From positions 62,001 through 126,000 of the forward strand of contig NZ_NPKN01000005.1 in NCBI RefSeq assembly GCF_008329435.1: 64,000 nt of DNA. Direction: 5' to 3'. The position numbers and the translations under genes are program-made. Positions within the stretch are counted from its first letter, which is position 1. The number at the start of each line of letters is the position of its first letter. Shown one piece after another: positions 51,882 through 61,653 of the stretch. This stretch comes from Rhodanobacter sp. T12-5 (lineage in GTDB: Bacteria; Pseudomonadota; Gammaproteobacteria; Xanthomonadales; Rhodanobacteraceae). The notes beneath the pieces are model-generated. The model was not told where the DNA came from and did not search any database. It saw only the letters and a list, made by a program, of their open reading frames with translations.

Positions 51882-54800
51882 CTATTGCACCGTCACCGCC
51901 CGGCGGTTGTCGCTGGAGACCTTGTCGATCAGCTCGTTGTACGGGTCGATGCCGGCCTGCGCGGGCAGGCTGTCGACGGTCACCGTGATCGTGCTGTCGC
52001 CATCGGGCAGCAGGCGCTTTTCCAGGTACAGCGGCTTGCCGTCCTTGCCGGCACTGGACGAGGCGGCGAACACGCCGATGTCGATCGGAATATCCGGCTT
52101 CGCCGCGGTCTCCTTGCCGGTGCCGTCAACGTAGACCTTGCCGGCGTGCACCTTCAGGGTCACTTCGTACTTGCCGTTCGGCAGCTTCTTCGCGGTGGCA
52201 TCGGTGATGCGGTTGTCGAACAGGGTGATCTTCCAGAACAGGTCGTCAAGCAGCGGCTGCCACTTCGGTCCGAGCGCCTTGCCCAGCGCGTCCATGAATT
52301 CCTGCGAGGTGGTGTATGGCGGCTGCTGGAAGCCCTTGTCGATCAGGAACTGCTTGAGCATCGCATTCAGCGCGTTCTCGCCGACGTAATCCTGCAGCGC
52401 GTAGAACACCAGCGAGCCCTTCTTGTAGTGGATGTACTGCTGGTTCTCCACCTTGGCCAGCGGCTCCTCGGCCAGCTTTTCGGTGGCACGGCCCGCCAGA
52501 TAGCCGTCCAGTTCGTATTTCAGGAACTTGCGCATCTGGTCGGCGCCGTACTTGTGCTTCATCACCATCAGCGCGGAGTACTGCGCCAGCGATTCGCTGA
52601 GCATGGTCGAGCCCTGCATGTTCGCGCCGATCACCCGGTGCGCCCACCACTGGTGCGCCACTTCGTGCGCGGTGACGTAGTAGACGTAGTCGATCTTCGA
52701 CTTGTCGCGCAGGTCGGCGATGAAGCCGATCGATTCGGAGAACGGGATGGTGTTGGCGAACGACTGCGCGAAGCTGGCGTAGTTCGGGAACTCCAGGATG
52801 CGCAGCTGGCGGAACTGGTACGGCGTGAAGTTGGCGTCGTAGTAGTCCAGTGCATCCTTCGCGCCCTGGATCATGCGATCGACGTTCCACGCGTGCGCCG
52901 GGTTGTAGTACACCGCGATGTCCACGCCCTTCCACATCTCGTGCTTCACGGCATAGCGCGCCGACAGGTACGAGAAGAACGGCAGCATCGGCTGGTCCAT
53001 CGTGTAATGGAAATAATGCCGGCCGTTGGCCGTCCATTCCTTTTGCAGGTAACCCGGTGCCACCGCGATCTGGTCGGCGGCGGTGGAGACGGTGGTGTCG
53101 AAGCTGATCCAGTCCGCGTCGTTGCTGATGTAGGTATCGCCGCGCGCCTTTTCGTCGCCGAGCTTGGGCATGCGCGGCGCCTCGCCCTTGAGCCCGTACT
53201 TGCGGCGGTCGTTGCGGTCGGTGATCTGGTAGCGGGTCTGGTAGCCGAACTGCGGCAACATCTGGTTGTTGAAGAACGTGCCGTTGTGCGCCAGGAAGGT
53301 GCCTTCGGGGCTGTTGGTGAAGCCCTTCGGCGCGTATTCCAGGGTGAAGTCGAACGACATCGACGCACCCGGCGCCAACGGTGTCTTCAGCCGATAAATG
53401 GTGTAGCCCAGATCCTTGTCATTGCTGACCGTGTCGTGCGGCGCGAACTGCAGCGACTTCAGCTTGAAGTCGTCGGTGTAATTGACGTGCAGTTCGCTGA
53501 TCGGCGCAGCGTGCTTGTTGACCAGGGTGTAATGGCCGCGGATTTCCAGCCGGCGCTGGTACGGGTAGATGTCGACGTCGGCCTTCACCGCGGTAATGCG
53601 CGGCTGCGGCAGATCCTTGTACTTCGCGTACTTCTTCTCGTAGTCGGCGCGCTGTCTGGTTTGTGCAGTGCTGTTCTCGAAATGATTGAGCACGTTGGTG
53701 TTGTAGTAGATCCAGCTGCCGCTGCCGATGAACGCGAACAGGCCCAGCGCGATCGCGATCGCCGCCGGCGCATGCAGCCGCGCGCGCGCCTCGTTCAAGC
53801 GATCGCGCCACGCGTGGCCGGTGCCGCGCACCCAGAACAGCGCGGCCAGCACCGCCAGGACCACCGCGCAGCTGGCCCAGTAGAAGTCGAACCACAGCAC
53901 GCCCTTGAGGAAGTGGCCGAAGCCGTTCATGTCCGAGTACGGCGCACCCGGCGTGGTGCCGTAGTTGTAGAGGTGCTGCTCCCAGTGCAGCAGGTCGAAG
54001 CCGATCGCGCTCAGTACCAGCCACACGATGGTCAGCAGGTAGCCGAGGAACTTGTTGTTCGACAGCACTTGCACGAACAGCGCCAGCACCGCCAGCAGCA
54101 CGAACGGGATCGCCTGCAACGCCAGCGTTTCCAGATACAGGCCCAGCTCCAGGTGCGTATAGCCGTGGCCTAGCTGCCAGCCGATGCCGACCAGCGCGCC
54201 GACCAGCAGGAAGGTGGCGATCACCGCCACCAGTGCGCCGAGCTTGGCGGTGAGCGGCACCCAGTCCGGCACCGGAAAAGCATCGCTGACCTCGGCCGAA
54301 CGCTGGCTGCGCTCGCGCCATACCAGCTCGCCGGCGTAGAACGTGATGATGATGTAGAGCAGCCACTGGAAGCCGCCGCGCACGTTCTCCAGCACCTGGT
54401 GCGTCACTGGCCACGTCGCGGTGCCGTAGATCTGGCCCGAGAGCAGCAAGGCGCCGAACAGGTTGGCCACGCCCAGCGCCAGCATGATCAGGAACGGCGC
54501 GCCGCGCAGTACGCCGAGCGTGTCGAACGCGAACTGCGTGCGCAGTTGCAGCAGGTGCGCGCGCAGGCCGTCGGCCAGTCTTACCCGGGGCAGGGTCAGT
54601 GCGGCGGCGCCGCCGGGCGGGAGCAGGATCGGCGGCTCCGCACGCTTCTTGCGCCTGGGCAATTGCAAGCCTTCGCGATTCGGCCGGAACAGCGCCACGG
54701 TGGCGCCCAGCATGGCCAGACTGACGCCGATCCACAGCAGCCGGTTGAACAGCAGCACGCCGGCCAGCGCCGGCAGCTCGTGATTGGCCTGGTCGGCCGA

Positions 54801-55484
54801 CCAGTAGCGCGTGACCAGTGCAAGCGTGCGGCCACCGAACGGGTCGAGCATCGCGGCAATGAAGTGGTTGTTCACGTCCTTGGTCAGCTGCCCGACGATG
54901 CCCTGCAGCACGAAGTAGGCGATCAGCCCGATGTAGGTCGCCAGCAGCGAGCGGGTGGTGGTGGCGAGCAGGTACAACAAGGCGGCGATGAACAGCATGT
55001 CCGGGATCACCATCACGCCGAACGCCCAGGCGTAACCGTGCCAGCTGGCCGGCCCCAGGCGTGCCGCGTCGATCCACGGCATCATGCCGCCGATGGCGAT
55101 ACCCAGCGTGCAGGTCAGCATGACCGCCAGCGCCGCGACGTAGCCGGCGGCAAAGCGACCGCCGAGATAGGCGCCGCGGCTCATCGGTGTGGTGAAGAAC
55201 AGCTCCGAAGTGCGATGGTCGAAATCGCGCAGCGCCGCGCCGGCGACGAAGATCGTCACCAGGAAGATGCTGAGCACGGTGAGCACGCTGAGCAGCCGCA
55301 CGATCACCAGCGGTGCATTGCGCAACACGTTGCCGCTGGCCCCGCCGAGGATCACCGCATCGGTGCTGCTCAAGGCGAAGGCGAGAGCGCCGAACGCGGC
55401 GGCCACGATCCAGAACAGCGGTGCCTTGAGCTGCTGGCGCAACTCGAATCGACATATTTCGAAAAGGGTATTCTTGAATGACAT
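51882..55484 (-). CDS. ABC-2 type permease fused to an M1-family metallopeptidase
   Basis: Protein of 1200 residues. The first 600 residues hold two ABC-2 permease-like blocks with about twelve membrane helices (FWIVAAAFGALAFALSSTDA; VTIFVAGAALRDFDHRTSEL; FLGYLLTIVWLVLSAIGFDL). The C-terminal part (about 640-1190) is an aminopeptidase N-like domain with HEVAHQWW at 940-947 and Glu964 as third zinc ligand (MLSESLAQY). The histidine-to-glutamate spacing is one residue longer than the classical M1 pattern. The peptidase faces the periplasm if topology follows the helices. The ATPase gene is directly upstream on the same strand, forming a transport pair with an attached peptidase. Confidence 0.93.
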   Translation of the reverse strand: MSFKNTLFEICRFELRQQLKAPLFWIVAAAFGALAFALSSTDAVILGGASGNVLRNAPLVIVRLLSVLTVLSIFLVTIFVAGAALRDFDHRTSELFFTTPMSRGAYLGGRFAAGYVAALAVMLTCTLGIAIGGMMPWIDAARLGPASWHGYAWAFGVMVIPDMLFIAALLYLLATTTRSLLATYIGLIAYFVLQGIVGQLTKDVNNHFIAAMLDPFGGRTLALVTRYWSADQANHELPALAGVLLFNRLLWIGVSLAMLGATVALFRPNREGLQLPRRKKRAEPPILLPPGGAAALTLPRVRLADGLRAHLLQLRTQFAFDTLGVLRGAPFLIMLALGVANLFGALLLSGQIYGTATWPVTHQVLENVRGGFQWLLYIIITFYAGELVWRERSQRSAEVSDAFPVPDWVPLTAKLGALVAVIATFLLVGALVGIGWQLGHGYTHLELGLYLETLALQAIPFVLLAVLALFVQVLSNNKFLGYLLTIVWLVLSAIGFDLLHWEQHLYNYGTTPGAPYSDMNGFGHFLKGVLWFDFYWASCAVVLAVLAALFWVRGTGHAWRDRLNEARARLHAPAAIAIALGLFAFIGSGSWIYYNTNVLNHFENSTAQTRQRADYEKKYAKYKDLPQPRITAVKADVDIYPYQRRLEIRGHYTLVNKHAAPISELHVNYTDDFKLKSLQFAPHDTVSNDKDLGYTIYRLKTPLAPGASMSFDFTLEYAPKGFTNSPEGTFLAHNGTFFNNQMLPQFGYQTRYQITDRNDRRKYGLKGEAPRMPKLGDEKARGDTYISNDADWISFDTTVSTAADQIAVAPGYLQKEWTANGRHYFHYTMDQPMLPFFSYLSARYAVKHEMWKGVDIAVYYNPAHAWNVDRMIQGAKDALDYYDANFTPYQFRQLRILEFPNYASFAQSFANTIPFSESIGFIADLRDKSKIDYVYYVTAHEVAHQWWAHRVIGANMQGSTMLSESLAQYSALMVMKHKYGADQMRKFLKYELDGYLAGRATEKLAEEPLAKVENQQYIHYKKGSLVFYALQDYVGENALNAMLKQFLIDKGFQQPPYTTSQEFMDALGKALGPKWQPLLDDLFWKITLFDNRITDATAKKLPNGKYEVTLKVHAGKVYVDGTGKETAAKPDIPIDIGVFAASSSAGKDGKPLYLEKRLLPDGDSTITVTVDSLPAQAGIDPYNELIDKVSSDNRRAVTVQ

Positions 55485-55536
55485 CGGTATTTCCGTCCCT
55501 GTACTTTCTGGATGACCGCCGCCGTGGCGGCGGGCG

Positions 55537-56421
55537 TCAGGCGGCCTTGGCGGTGGCCTGCGCGCGCAGGCGGCCGAAATAGACGTCTTCCAGATCCGGC
55601 GCGACCGGTTCGAAACCTTCCTCCGGCAGCGAGTCGGCCAGCACGTGCAGCAGGGTGCGACCGCCGGCGAGGCGGGTGGACAGGATGTTCATGCGGGCGC
55701 GGTAGCCGTCCAGTTCGGCCTTGTCGATGCTGCGCCGCCAGACCCGGCCATCCAGCGAGCGGATCGCCTCGATCGGCTCGCCGGTGAGGAGCACCTGACC
55801 CTGGCCGATGATGGCCATGCGCGAGCACAGGTCGGTGACGTCCTCGACGATATGGGTGGACAGGATTACCACCACGCGCTCGCCGATCTCGGCCAGCAGG
55901 TTGAGGAAGCGGTTGCGTTCCTCCGGGTCGAGTCCGGCGGTGGGTTCGTCCACGATCACCAGGCGCGGGTCGCCGATCAGCGCCTGCGCGATGCCGAAGC
56001 GCTGGCGCATGCCTCCGGAATAGGTGCCGAGCTTGCGCTTGCGCACGTCCCACAAGTTCACCTGGCGCAGCAATGCCTCGACCAGTTCGCGCCGCTCGCT
56101 CTTGACGGTGACGCCCTTGAGCACGGCGAAGTGGCTCAGCATCGCCTCGGCCGAGACCTTCGGGTACACGCCGAATTCCTGCGGCAGGTAGCCGAGCAGG
56201 CGACGGGTCGCCTGCTTGTCTGCGAGCAGGTCCATGTCATCGAGCTTGATCGTGCCTTCGTCCGGATCCTGCAGCGTGGCGATCGTGCGCATCAGCGACG
56301 ACTTGCCGGCACCGTTGGGGCCGAGCAGGCCGAACATGCCGTTGGGGATGTCCAGCGAGACGCCGCGCAGCGCCCGAACGCCATTGGCATAGGTTTTCGA
56401 CAGGTCACGGATCGTCAGCAT
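55537..56421 (-). CDS. ABC transporter ATP-binding protein
   Basis: Protein of 294 residues: Walker A GLLGPNGAGKSSLMR, Q-loop YLPQEFG, signature SGGMRQR in GTYSGGMRQRFGIAQAL, Walker B LVIVDEPTAGLD and H-loop STHIVED. The C-terminal 70 residues (VWRRSIDKAELDGYRARMNI) are an accessory domain. It energises the M1-fused permease, whose gene starts 52 bases downstream. AGGAAGGAACCC precedes ATG 56421. The frame stays open far upstream on this strand, over the E2 gene, but that is an antisense shadow. Confidence 0.95.
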   Translation of the reverse strand: MLTIRDLSKTYANGVRALRGVSLDIPNGMFGLLGPNGAGKSSLMRTIATLQDPDEGTIKLDDMDLLADKQATRRLLGYLPQEFGVYPKVSAEAMLSHFAVLKGVTVKSERRELVEALLRQVNLWDVRKRKLGTYSGGMRQRFGIAQALIGDPRLVIVDEPTAGLDPEERNRFLNLLAEIGERVVVILSTHIVEDVTDLCSRMAIIGQGQVLLTGEPIEAIRSLDGRVWRRSIDKAELDGYRARMNILSTRLAGGRTLLHVLADSLPEEGFEPVAPDLEDVYFGRLRAQATAKAA

Positions 56422-56582
56422 GGGTTCCTTCCTGTGCCGCCCCGCGCGGCTTGTTGGTGAGACGAGAGTAGGGCATGGACCGCGGCAAGGCGTGCGCTCA
56501 AGGTCATGCATACGCCTACGCATGGTAAGCGACAGTCCGAGCAAACTGCACGAGCCGCCATACGAATGCTGCGTGCCTTCGC

Positions 56583-56588
56583 TATGAT
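56583..56588 (+). promoter_or_regulatory. Possible -10 box of the pyruvate dehydrogenase E2 gene
   Basis: TATGAT, close to the sigma-70 consensus TATAAT, lies 60 bases before the aceF start in the divergent region between aceF and the ABC ATPase gene. No good -35 hexamer is present 16-18 bases upstream, so the assignment is weak. Confidence 0.3.
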
Positions 56589-56647
56589 TGAGGCCTTGTA
56601 TGCAGCCGCCATCCCCGAGCGGCACGCCATCGCCAGCAGGAGTCACC

Positions 56648-58018
56648 ATGGCCGACCTCAAAGAAGCCCGCGTTCCCGATATCGGCCACGCCGACGTTCC
56701 CGTCATCGAAGTGCTGGTCAAAGCCGGCGACCGGATCGAGAAGGAACAGAGCCTGATCACGCTTGAGTCGGACAAGGCCACCATGGAAGTCCCCGCGCCG
56801 TTCGCCGGCACGGTGAAGGAAGTGAAGCTGAAGGTCGGCGACGAAGTGTCCGAGGGCGCGGTCATCGCAGTGATAGAAGTCGACGACGAAGCCGTCGCCG
56901 CGCCCCCCTCTCCCGCCCCGGGAGACGGCAGGGGTGAGGTAGCCCAGGCCCCGGCAGCACCTGCGCCTGCCCCCGCTGCGCCCAAACCGGAAGACAAACC
57001 CGCCCCGATCGCGGGCCAAGGCGTGCAGCCCGGCAACGCACCCGAAGGCGACGCCGCTCCCAGCGCCCGCCCACCACTCGACGCCAGCATCGTGATGCCC
57101 GGTGATGCGCCATACGCCAGCCCGGCGATCCGCGCCTTTGCGCGCGAATTGGGCGTGGACATCCAGCAAGTGAAGGGCAGCGGTCGCGGCGGCCGCATCC
57201 AGCGCGATGATGTCAGCGCCTACGTGAAGCACGCGCTCGCTTCCGGCGCGCGTCCGGTCAGCGGCGCGTCCGCCTCGGTCGGCGGCCTGAACCTGCTGCC
57301 GTGGCCGAAAGTCGACTTCGCCAAGTTCGGCGAAATCGAGGAGAAGCCGCTCACCCGCATCCAGAAAATCTCCGGCGCGAACCTGGCGCGCAACTGGGCG
57401 ATGATCCCCCACGTCACCCAGCACGAAGACGCCGACATCACCGAGATGGAAGCGTTCCGAAAGAAGCTCGGCGAAGAGAACAAGGATCTGAAAATTTCGC
57501 CACTGGTGTTCCAGATCAAGGCAGTAGTGGCCGCGCTGAAACAGTTTCCGCAATTCAACGCCTCGCTCGACGAGTCGGGCGAGAAGCTGATCCTGAAAAA
57601 ATATTTCCACATCGGCATCGCGGTCGACACGCCCGACGGCCTGGTGGTGCCGGTGATCCGCGATTGCGACAAGAAAGGCCTGCTCGACCTGGCCCGCGAC
57701 CTCGGCGAGATCTCGAAGAAGGCGCGCGAGAAGAAGCTCGGCCCGGCCGAGATGTCGGGCGGCTGCTTCTCGATCAGCTCGCTCGGCGGCATCGGCGGCA
57801 CCTACTTCACGCCGATCGTCAACGCGCCGGAAGTGGCCATCCTCGGCGTGTCCAAATCGGTGACGAAGCCGCTGTGGAACGGCAAGGAATTCGCGCCGCG
57901 GCTGGTTCTGCCATTGTCCCTGTCGTACGACCATCGGGTGATCGACGGCGCGCTCGCCGCGCGCTTCGCCGCCTTCCTCGCCAACCAGCTCGGCGACATC
58001 CGCCGGCTGCTGCTCTGA
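56648..58018 (+). CDS. aceF: Pyruvate dehydrogenase E2, dihydrolipoamide acetyltransferase
   Basis: Protein of 456 residues: one lipoyl domain (1-80) with the lipoylated lysine in [10 protein letters not shown], a Pro/Ala linker, a peripheral subunit-binding domain (about 155-195; [20 protein letters not shown]) and the catalytic domain (about 220-456) ending with the active-site histidine in [15 protein letters not shown] (His429, Asp433). It transfers acetyl groups to Co[21 protein letters not shown] and [20 protein letters not shown] fit the AceF branch rather than the 2-oxoglutarate E2. The E1 gene is not in the window. lpdA follows after 15 bases. Confidence 0.94.
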   Translation: MADLKEARVPDIGHADVPVIEVLVKAGDRIEKEQSLITLESDKATMEVPAPFAGTVKEVKLKVGDEVSEGAVIAVIEVDDEAVAAPPSPAPGDGRGEVAQAPAAPAPAPAAPKPEDKPAPIAGQGVQPGNAPEGDAAPSARPPLDASIVMPGDAPYASPAIRAFARELGVDIQQVKGSGRGGRIQRDDVSAYVKHALASGARPVSGASASVGGLNLLPWPKVDFAKFGEIEEKPLTRIQKISGANLARNWAMIPHVTQHEDADITEMEAFRKKLGEENKDLKISPLVFQIKAVVAALKQFPQFNASLDESGEKLILKKYFHIGIAVDTPDGLVVPVIRDCDKKGLLDLARDLGEISKKAREKKLGPAEMSGGCFSISSLGGIGGTYFTPIVNAPEVAILGVSKSVTKPLWNGKEFAPRLVLPLSLSYDHRVIDGALAARFAAFLANQLGDIRRLLL

Positions 58019-58033
58019 CCGGAGGCGATGACG

Positions 58034-59827
58034 ATGACAAACACGAACACGATCGAGATCAAGGTTCCCGACATCGGCGGCCACGACAACGTGCCGGTGA
58101 TCGAAGTGCTGGTGAAAGCCGGCGACACGGTGGCGAAGGAACAGAGCCTGATCACGCTGGAGTCCGACAAGGCGACCATGGAGATTCCCTCCAGCGCCGC
58201 CGGCGTGATCAAGGAAGTGAAATTGAAGGTCGGCGACGAGGTTTCCGAGGGCGCGGTGATCGCCGTGCTGGAAGTGGCCGGCGATGCCGCGGCGCCGGAA
58301 GCCGAGGCGCCCAGGCCGGCAGCACCAGCACCGGCCGCACCCGCACCTGCCGCCGCTCCGGCCGCGGCTCCGGTTGCGCCGGCGCCGCAGGCCGCAGGCG
58401 GCTCCGGCCGCAAGGCCGACATCGAATGCAAGCTGGTCGTGCTCGGCTCCGGTCCCGGCGGCTACACCGCCGCGTTCCGCGCCGCCGACCTCGGCGTCGA
58501 CACCGTGCTGGTGGAACGCTACGCCAGCCTCGGCGGCGTCTGCCTCAACGTGGGCTGCATCCCGTCCAAGGCACTGCTGCACGCCGCGGCGGTGATCGAC
58601 GAAGCCGAGGCGATGGCCGCGCATGGCGTCAGCTTCGGCGCGCCCAAGATCGACATTGACAAGCTGCGCAGCTTCAAGGGCAAGGTGGTCGGCCAGCTCA
58701 CCGGCGGCCTCGCCACGATGGCCAAGCAGCGCAAGGTGCGCACGCTCGAGGGCAGCGGCACGTTCGTCTCGCCGAACGAGCTGGAAGTGCAGACCAGGGA
58801 CGGTGCGAAGCTGATCCGCTTCGAGTACGCGATCATCGCGGCCGGCTCGCAGTCGGTGAAGCTGCCGGCGTTCCCGTGGGACGATGAGCGCATCGTCGAC
58901 TCCACCGGCGCGCTGGAGCTGCGCGACGTGCCGAAGCAACTGCTGGTGGTCGGCGGCGGCATCATCGGCCTGGAAATGGCCACCGTGTATGCCGCGCTGG
59001 GCAGCGAGGTGACCGTGGTCGAGTTCATGGACCAGCTCATCCCCGGCGCCGACGCCGACCTGATCCGGCCGCTGGCCAAGCGCCTGGGCAGCAAGCTCAA
59101 GGGCGTGCACCTGAAGACCAAGGTGGTCTCCGCCAAGGCCACCAAGAAAGGCATCGAGGTCGGCTACGAAGGCGACAGCATACCGGCGACCACGCTGTTC
59201 GATCGCGTGCTGGTGTCGGTGGGCCGTTCGCCGAATGGCGGCAAGATAGGCGCCGACAAGGCCGGCGTCGCGGTGACCGAGCGCGGCTTCATCAACGTCG
59301 ATTCGCAGATGCGCACCAACGTGCCGCACATCTTCGCGATCGGCGACCTGGTCGGCCAGCCGATGCTGGCGCACAAGGCCACGCACGAGGCGAAGGTCGC
59401 TGCGGAAGTCGTCGCCGGCATGAAGAGCCACTTCGACGCGCGGGTGATCCCGTCGGTTGCCTATACCGATCCGGAAATCGCCTGGGTCGGCGTGACCGAG
59501 CGCGAAGCGAAGGAGAAAGGCCTGAAGATCGGCGTGGGCAAGTTCCCGTGGGCCGCCAGCGGCCGCGCGATCGGCATCGATCGCACCGAGGGCTTCACCA
59601 AGCTGATCTTCGACGAGGAAACCCATCGCATCGTCGGCGGCGGCATCGTCGGCGTGCATGCGGGCGACCTGATCTCCGAACTGGCGCTGGCGATCGAGAT
59701 GGGCAGCGAGGCGGCCGACATCGGCCTCACCATCCATCCGCATCCCACCCTGAGCGAGTCGATCGGCATGGCGGCGGAAGTGTACGAAGGCACCATCACC
59801 GACCTTTACATGCCGAAGAAAAAATAG
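58034..59827 (+). CDS. lpdA: Dihydrolipoamide dehydrogenase E3 with N-terminal lipoyl domain
   Basis: Protein of 597 residues. Residues 1-85 are a lipoyl domain almost identical to that of AceF ([10 protein letters not shown]); an Ala/Pro linker leads to a complete E3 flavoprotein with FAD motif [19 protein letters not shown], redox disulfide [18 protein letters not shown] motif [19 protein letters not shown], and C-terminal His-Glu in [18 protein letters not shown] lipoyl-bearing E3 is known in pathogenic Neisseria and other proteobacteria. ATG 58034 has GGAGG at suitable distance; the ATG at 58028 is too close to it. It forms an operon with aceF. Confidence 0.95.
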   Translation: MTNTNTIEIKVPDIGGHDNVPVIEVLVKAGDTVAKEQSLITLESDKATMEIPSSAAGVIKEVKLKVGDEVSEGAVIAVLEVAGDAAAPEAEAPRPAAPAPAAPAPAAAPAAAPVAPAPQAAGGSGRKADIECKLVVLGSGPGGYTAAFRAADLGVDTVLVERYASLGGVCLNVGCIPSKALLHAAAVIDEAEAMAAHGVSFGAPKIDIDKLRSFKGKVVGQLTGGLATMAKQRKVRTLEGSGTFVSPNELEVQTRDGAKLIRFEYAIIAAGSQSVKLPAFPWDDERIVDSTGALELRDVPKQLLVVGGGIIGLEMATVYAALGSEVTVVEFMDQLIPGADADLIRPLAKRLGSKLKGVHLKTKVVSAKATKKGIEVGYEGDSIPATTLFDRVLVSVGRSPNGGKIGADKAGVAVTERGFINVDSQMRTNVPHIFAIGDLVGQPMLAHKATHEAKVAAEVVAGMKSHFDARVIPSVAYTDPEIAWVGVTEREAKEKGLKIGVGKFPWAASGRAIGIDRTEGFTKLIFDEETHRIVGGGIVGVHAGDLISELALAIEMGSEAADIGLTIHPHPTLSESIGMAAEVYEGTITDLYMPKKK

Positions 59828-59878
59828 CTCTGCTGCCACGGAGGGCGTGCTGTCCGTGTTTCCGTCAGAGGACTCGTG

Positions 59879-61648
59879 ATGAAACTTGCGCAACTCCGTA
59901 TCGCCGCCGCCATCGCCCTGCTGGCGGCGGCCAATGCCAACGCCGACGTCGGCCGCGGCGATCGCTACTCCGGCCACGCCTGGGCCTCGCGCTCGCCGGT
60001 GCTGGCGCAGCACGGCATGGCGGCGACCGAGCAGCCGCTGGCCTCGCAGATCGCCGTCGACATCCTGAAGAAGGGCGGCAGCGCGGTGGATGCGGCGATC
60101 GCGGCGAACGCCGCGCTCGGCCTGATGGAGCCGGTGCTGAACGGCATCGGCGGCGATTGTTTCGTGATCGTGTGGGATCCGAAGACGCACAAGCTCTATG
60201 GCTACAACGGCTCCGGCCCGTCGGCGAAGGGTCGCGACCTGGCGAAGATGCAGGCCGAGGTGAAGGCCGCCTATGCGAAGGCCGGGATGCCGGCGCAAGC
60301 GCACATCCCGCCGGTCGGTTCGCTGCCGGTCACCGTGCCCGGCACCGTTGATGCGTGGGGTGCGCTGCACGACAGGTTCGGCAAGCTGTCGCTGGCCGAC
60401 GACCTGGCGCCGGCGATCGCGTATGCGAAGAACGGTTTCCCGGTCACCCAACTGGTCGCCAAGTACTGGAAAGGCGGCATGGCCAAGTTCGAGCGCGAGC
60501 ACGGCCTGATCGAGGAAAGCGCGAATGCGCGCCACACCTATCTGATCGACGGCCACACGCCGGTCGAGGGCGAGGTGTTCCGCAATCCCGACCTCGCGCG
60601 CACCTTGACGATGATCGCCGAGGGTGGCCGCGACGCGTTCTACAAGGGCGCGATCGCGCACACCATCGACAGCTACTTCAAGCGCATCGGCGGCGACCTG
60701 CGCTACGCGGATTTCGCCGGCTACCATGGCGAGTGGGTCACGCCGCAATCGGTCAATTACCACGGTTACGATGTCTACGAACTGCCGCCGAACGGGCAGG
60801 GTTTCGCCGCGCTGGAGATGCTGCAGATCCTCAAGGGTTTCGACCTGAAGAAGATGGGCGTGGGCAGCGCCGATGCGATCACCGCGATGCTGGAAGCCAA
60901 GCGCCTGGCCTATGAGGACCTCGCGAAGTTCTACGCCGACCCGCGCTTCGTCGACGTGCCGATGAAGGGCCTGCTGTCCGAGGCCTATGCCGACCAGCGG
61001 CGCAAGCTGATCCATCTCGATCACGCCAACCCGAACCTCGGCCCCGGCCATCCGAAACTGTTCAACGGCGACACCACCTATTTCACCACCGCCGACAAGG
61101 ACGGCATGATGGTGTCGATCATCCAGTCCAATTATCGCGGCATGGGTTCGGGCCTGGTCGCCGACGGCCTCGGCTTCATGTTCCAGGATCGCGGCGAGCT
61201 GTATTCGCTCGACCCGAAGGCCGCCAACGTCTACGCCGCCGGCAAGCGGCCGTTCCACACCATCATCCCCGGCTTCGTGATGAAGGACGGCGAACCGTAC
61301 ATGGCGTTCGGCCTGATGGGCGGCGACATGCAGCCGCAGGGCCACGTGCAGGTGCTGACCAACATGATCGACTACGGCATGAACGTGCAGGACGCCGGCG
61401 ACGCCGCGCGCTGGCGTCACTACGGCAACGCCGAGCCGACCGGCGAGCCGTCGCAGGGCATCGGCACGGTGGAAATGGAATCGGGGTTCGATCCCGCCGT
61501 GAAGGCCGAACTGGCGAAACGCGGCTACAAGATCGTGCCGGGCAGCGGCAATTTCGGCGGCTACGAGGCGATCATGTATGACGCCAGGCAACACGTGTAC
61601 TGGGGTGCCACCGAGATGCGCAAGGACGGCGAGGTCATCGGCTATTGA
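59879..61648 (+). CDS. ggt: Gamma-glutamyltransferase, periplasmic
   Basis: Protein of 589 residues with a signal peptide (LRIAAAIALLAAANANA). The GGT fold shows GMAATEQPLASQIAVDILKK, LNGIGGDCFVIVW, and the processing site with nucleophilic Thr399 in NGDTTYFTTADKDG, after which the precursor would split into two subunits. The glycine-rich stretch RGMGSGLVADGLGFMFQDRG and TIIPGFVMKDGEPYMAFGLM are also typical. It hydrolyses or transfers gamma-glutamyl groups of glutathione. AGAGGA precedes ATG 59879. The DapB-like gene starts six bases after its stop and may be cotranscribed. Confidence 0.94.
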   Translation: MKLAQLRIAAAIALLAAANANADVGRGDRYSGHAWASRSPVLAQHGMAATEQPLASQIAVDILKKGGSAVDAAIAANAALGLMEPVLNGIGGDCFVIVWDPKTHKLYGYNGSGPSAKGRDLAKMQAEVKAAYAKAGMPAQAHIPPVGSLPVTVPGTVDAWGALHDRFGKLSLADDLAPAIAYAKNGFPVTQLVAKYWKGGMAKFEREHGLIEESANARHTYLIDGHTPVEGEVFRNPDLARTLTMIAEGGRDAFYKGAIAHTIDSYFKRIGGDLRYADFAGYHGEWVTPQSVNYHGYDVYELPPNGQGFAALEMLQILKGFDLKKMGVGSADAITAMLEAKRLAYEDLAKFYADPRFVDVPMKGLLSEAYADQRRKLIHLDHANPNLGPGHPKLFNGDTTYFTTADKDGMMVSIIQSNYRGMGSGLVADGLGFMFQDRGELYSLDPKAANVYAAGKRPFHTIIPGFVMKDGEPYMAFGLMGGDMQPQGHVQVLTNMIDYGMNVQDAGDAARWRHYGNAEPTGEPSQGIGTVEMESGFDPAVKAELAKRGYKIVPGSGNFGGYEAIMYDARQHVYWGATEMRKDGEVIGY

Positions 61649-61653
61649 ACGCC

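Noticed and set aside
56582-61594. Minus-strand open frame of 1670 codons across the pyruvate dehydrogenase and ggt genes
   Set aside because: It is antisense to aceF, lpdA and ggt, all clearly coding on the plus strand. The translation is rich in His, Arg, Asp and Val without domains, as expected for the shadow of high-GC codons.
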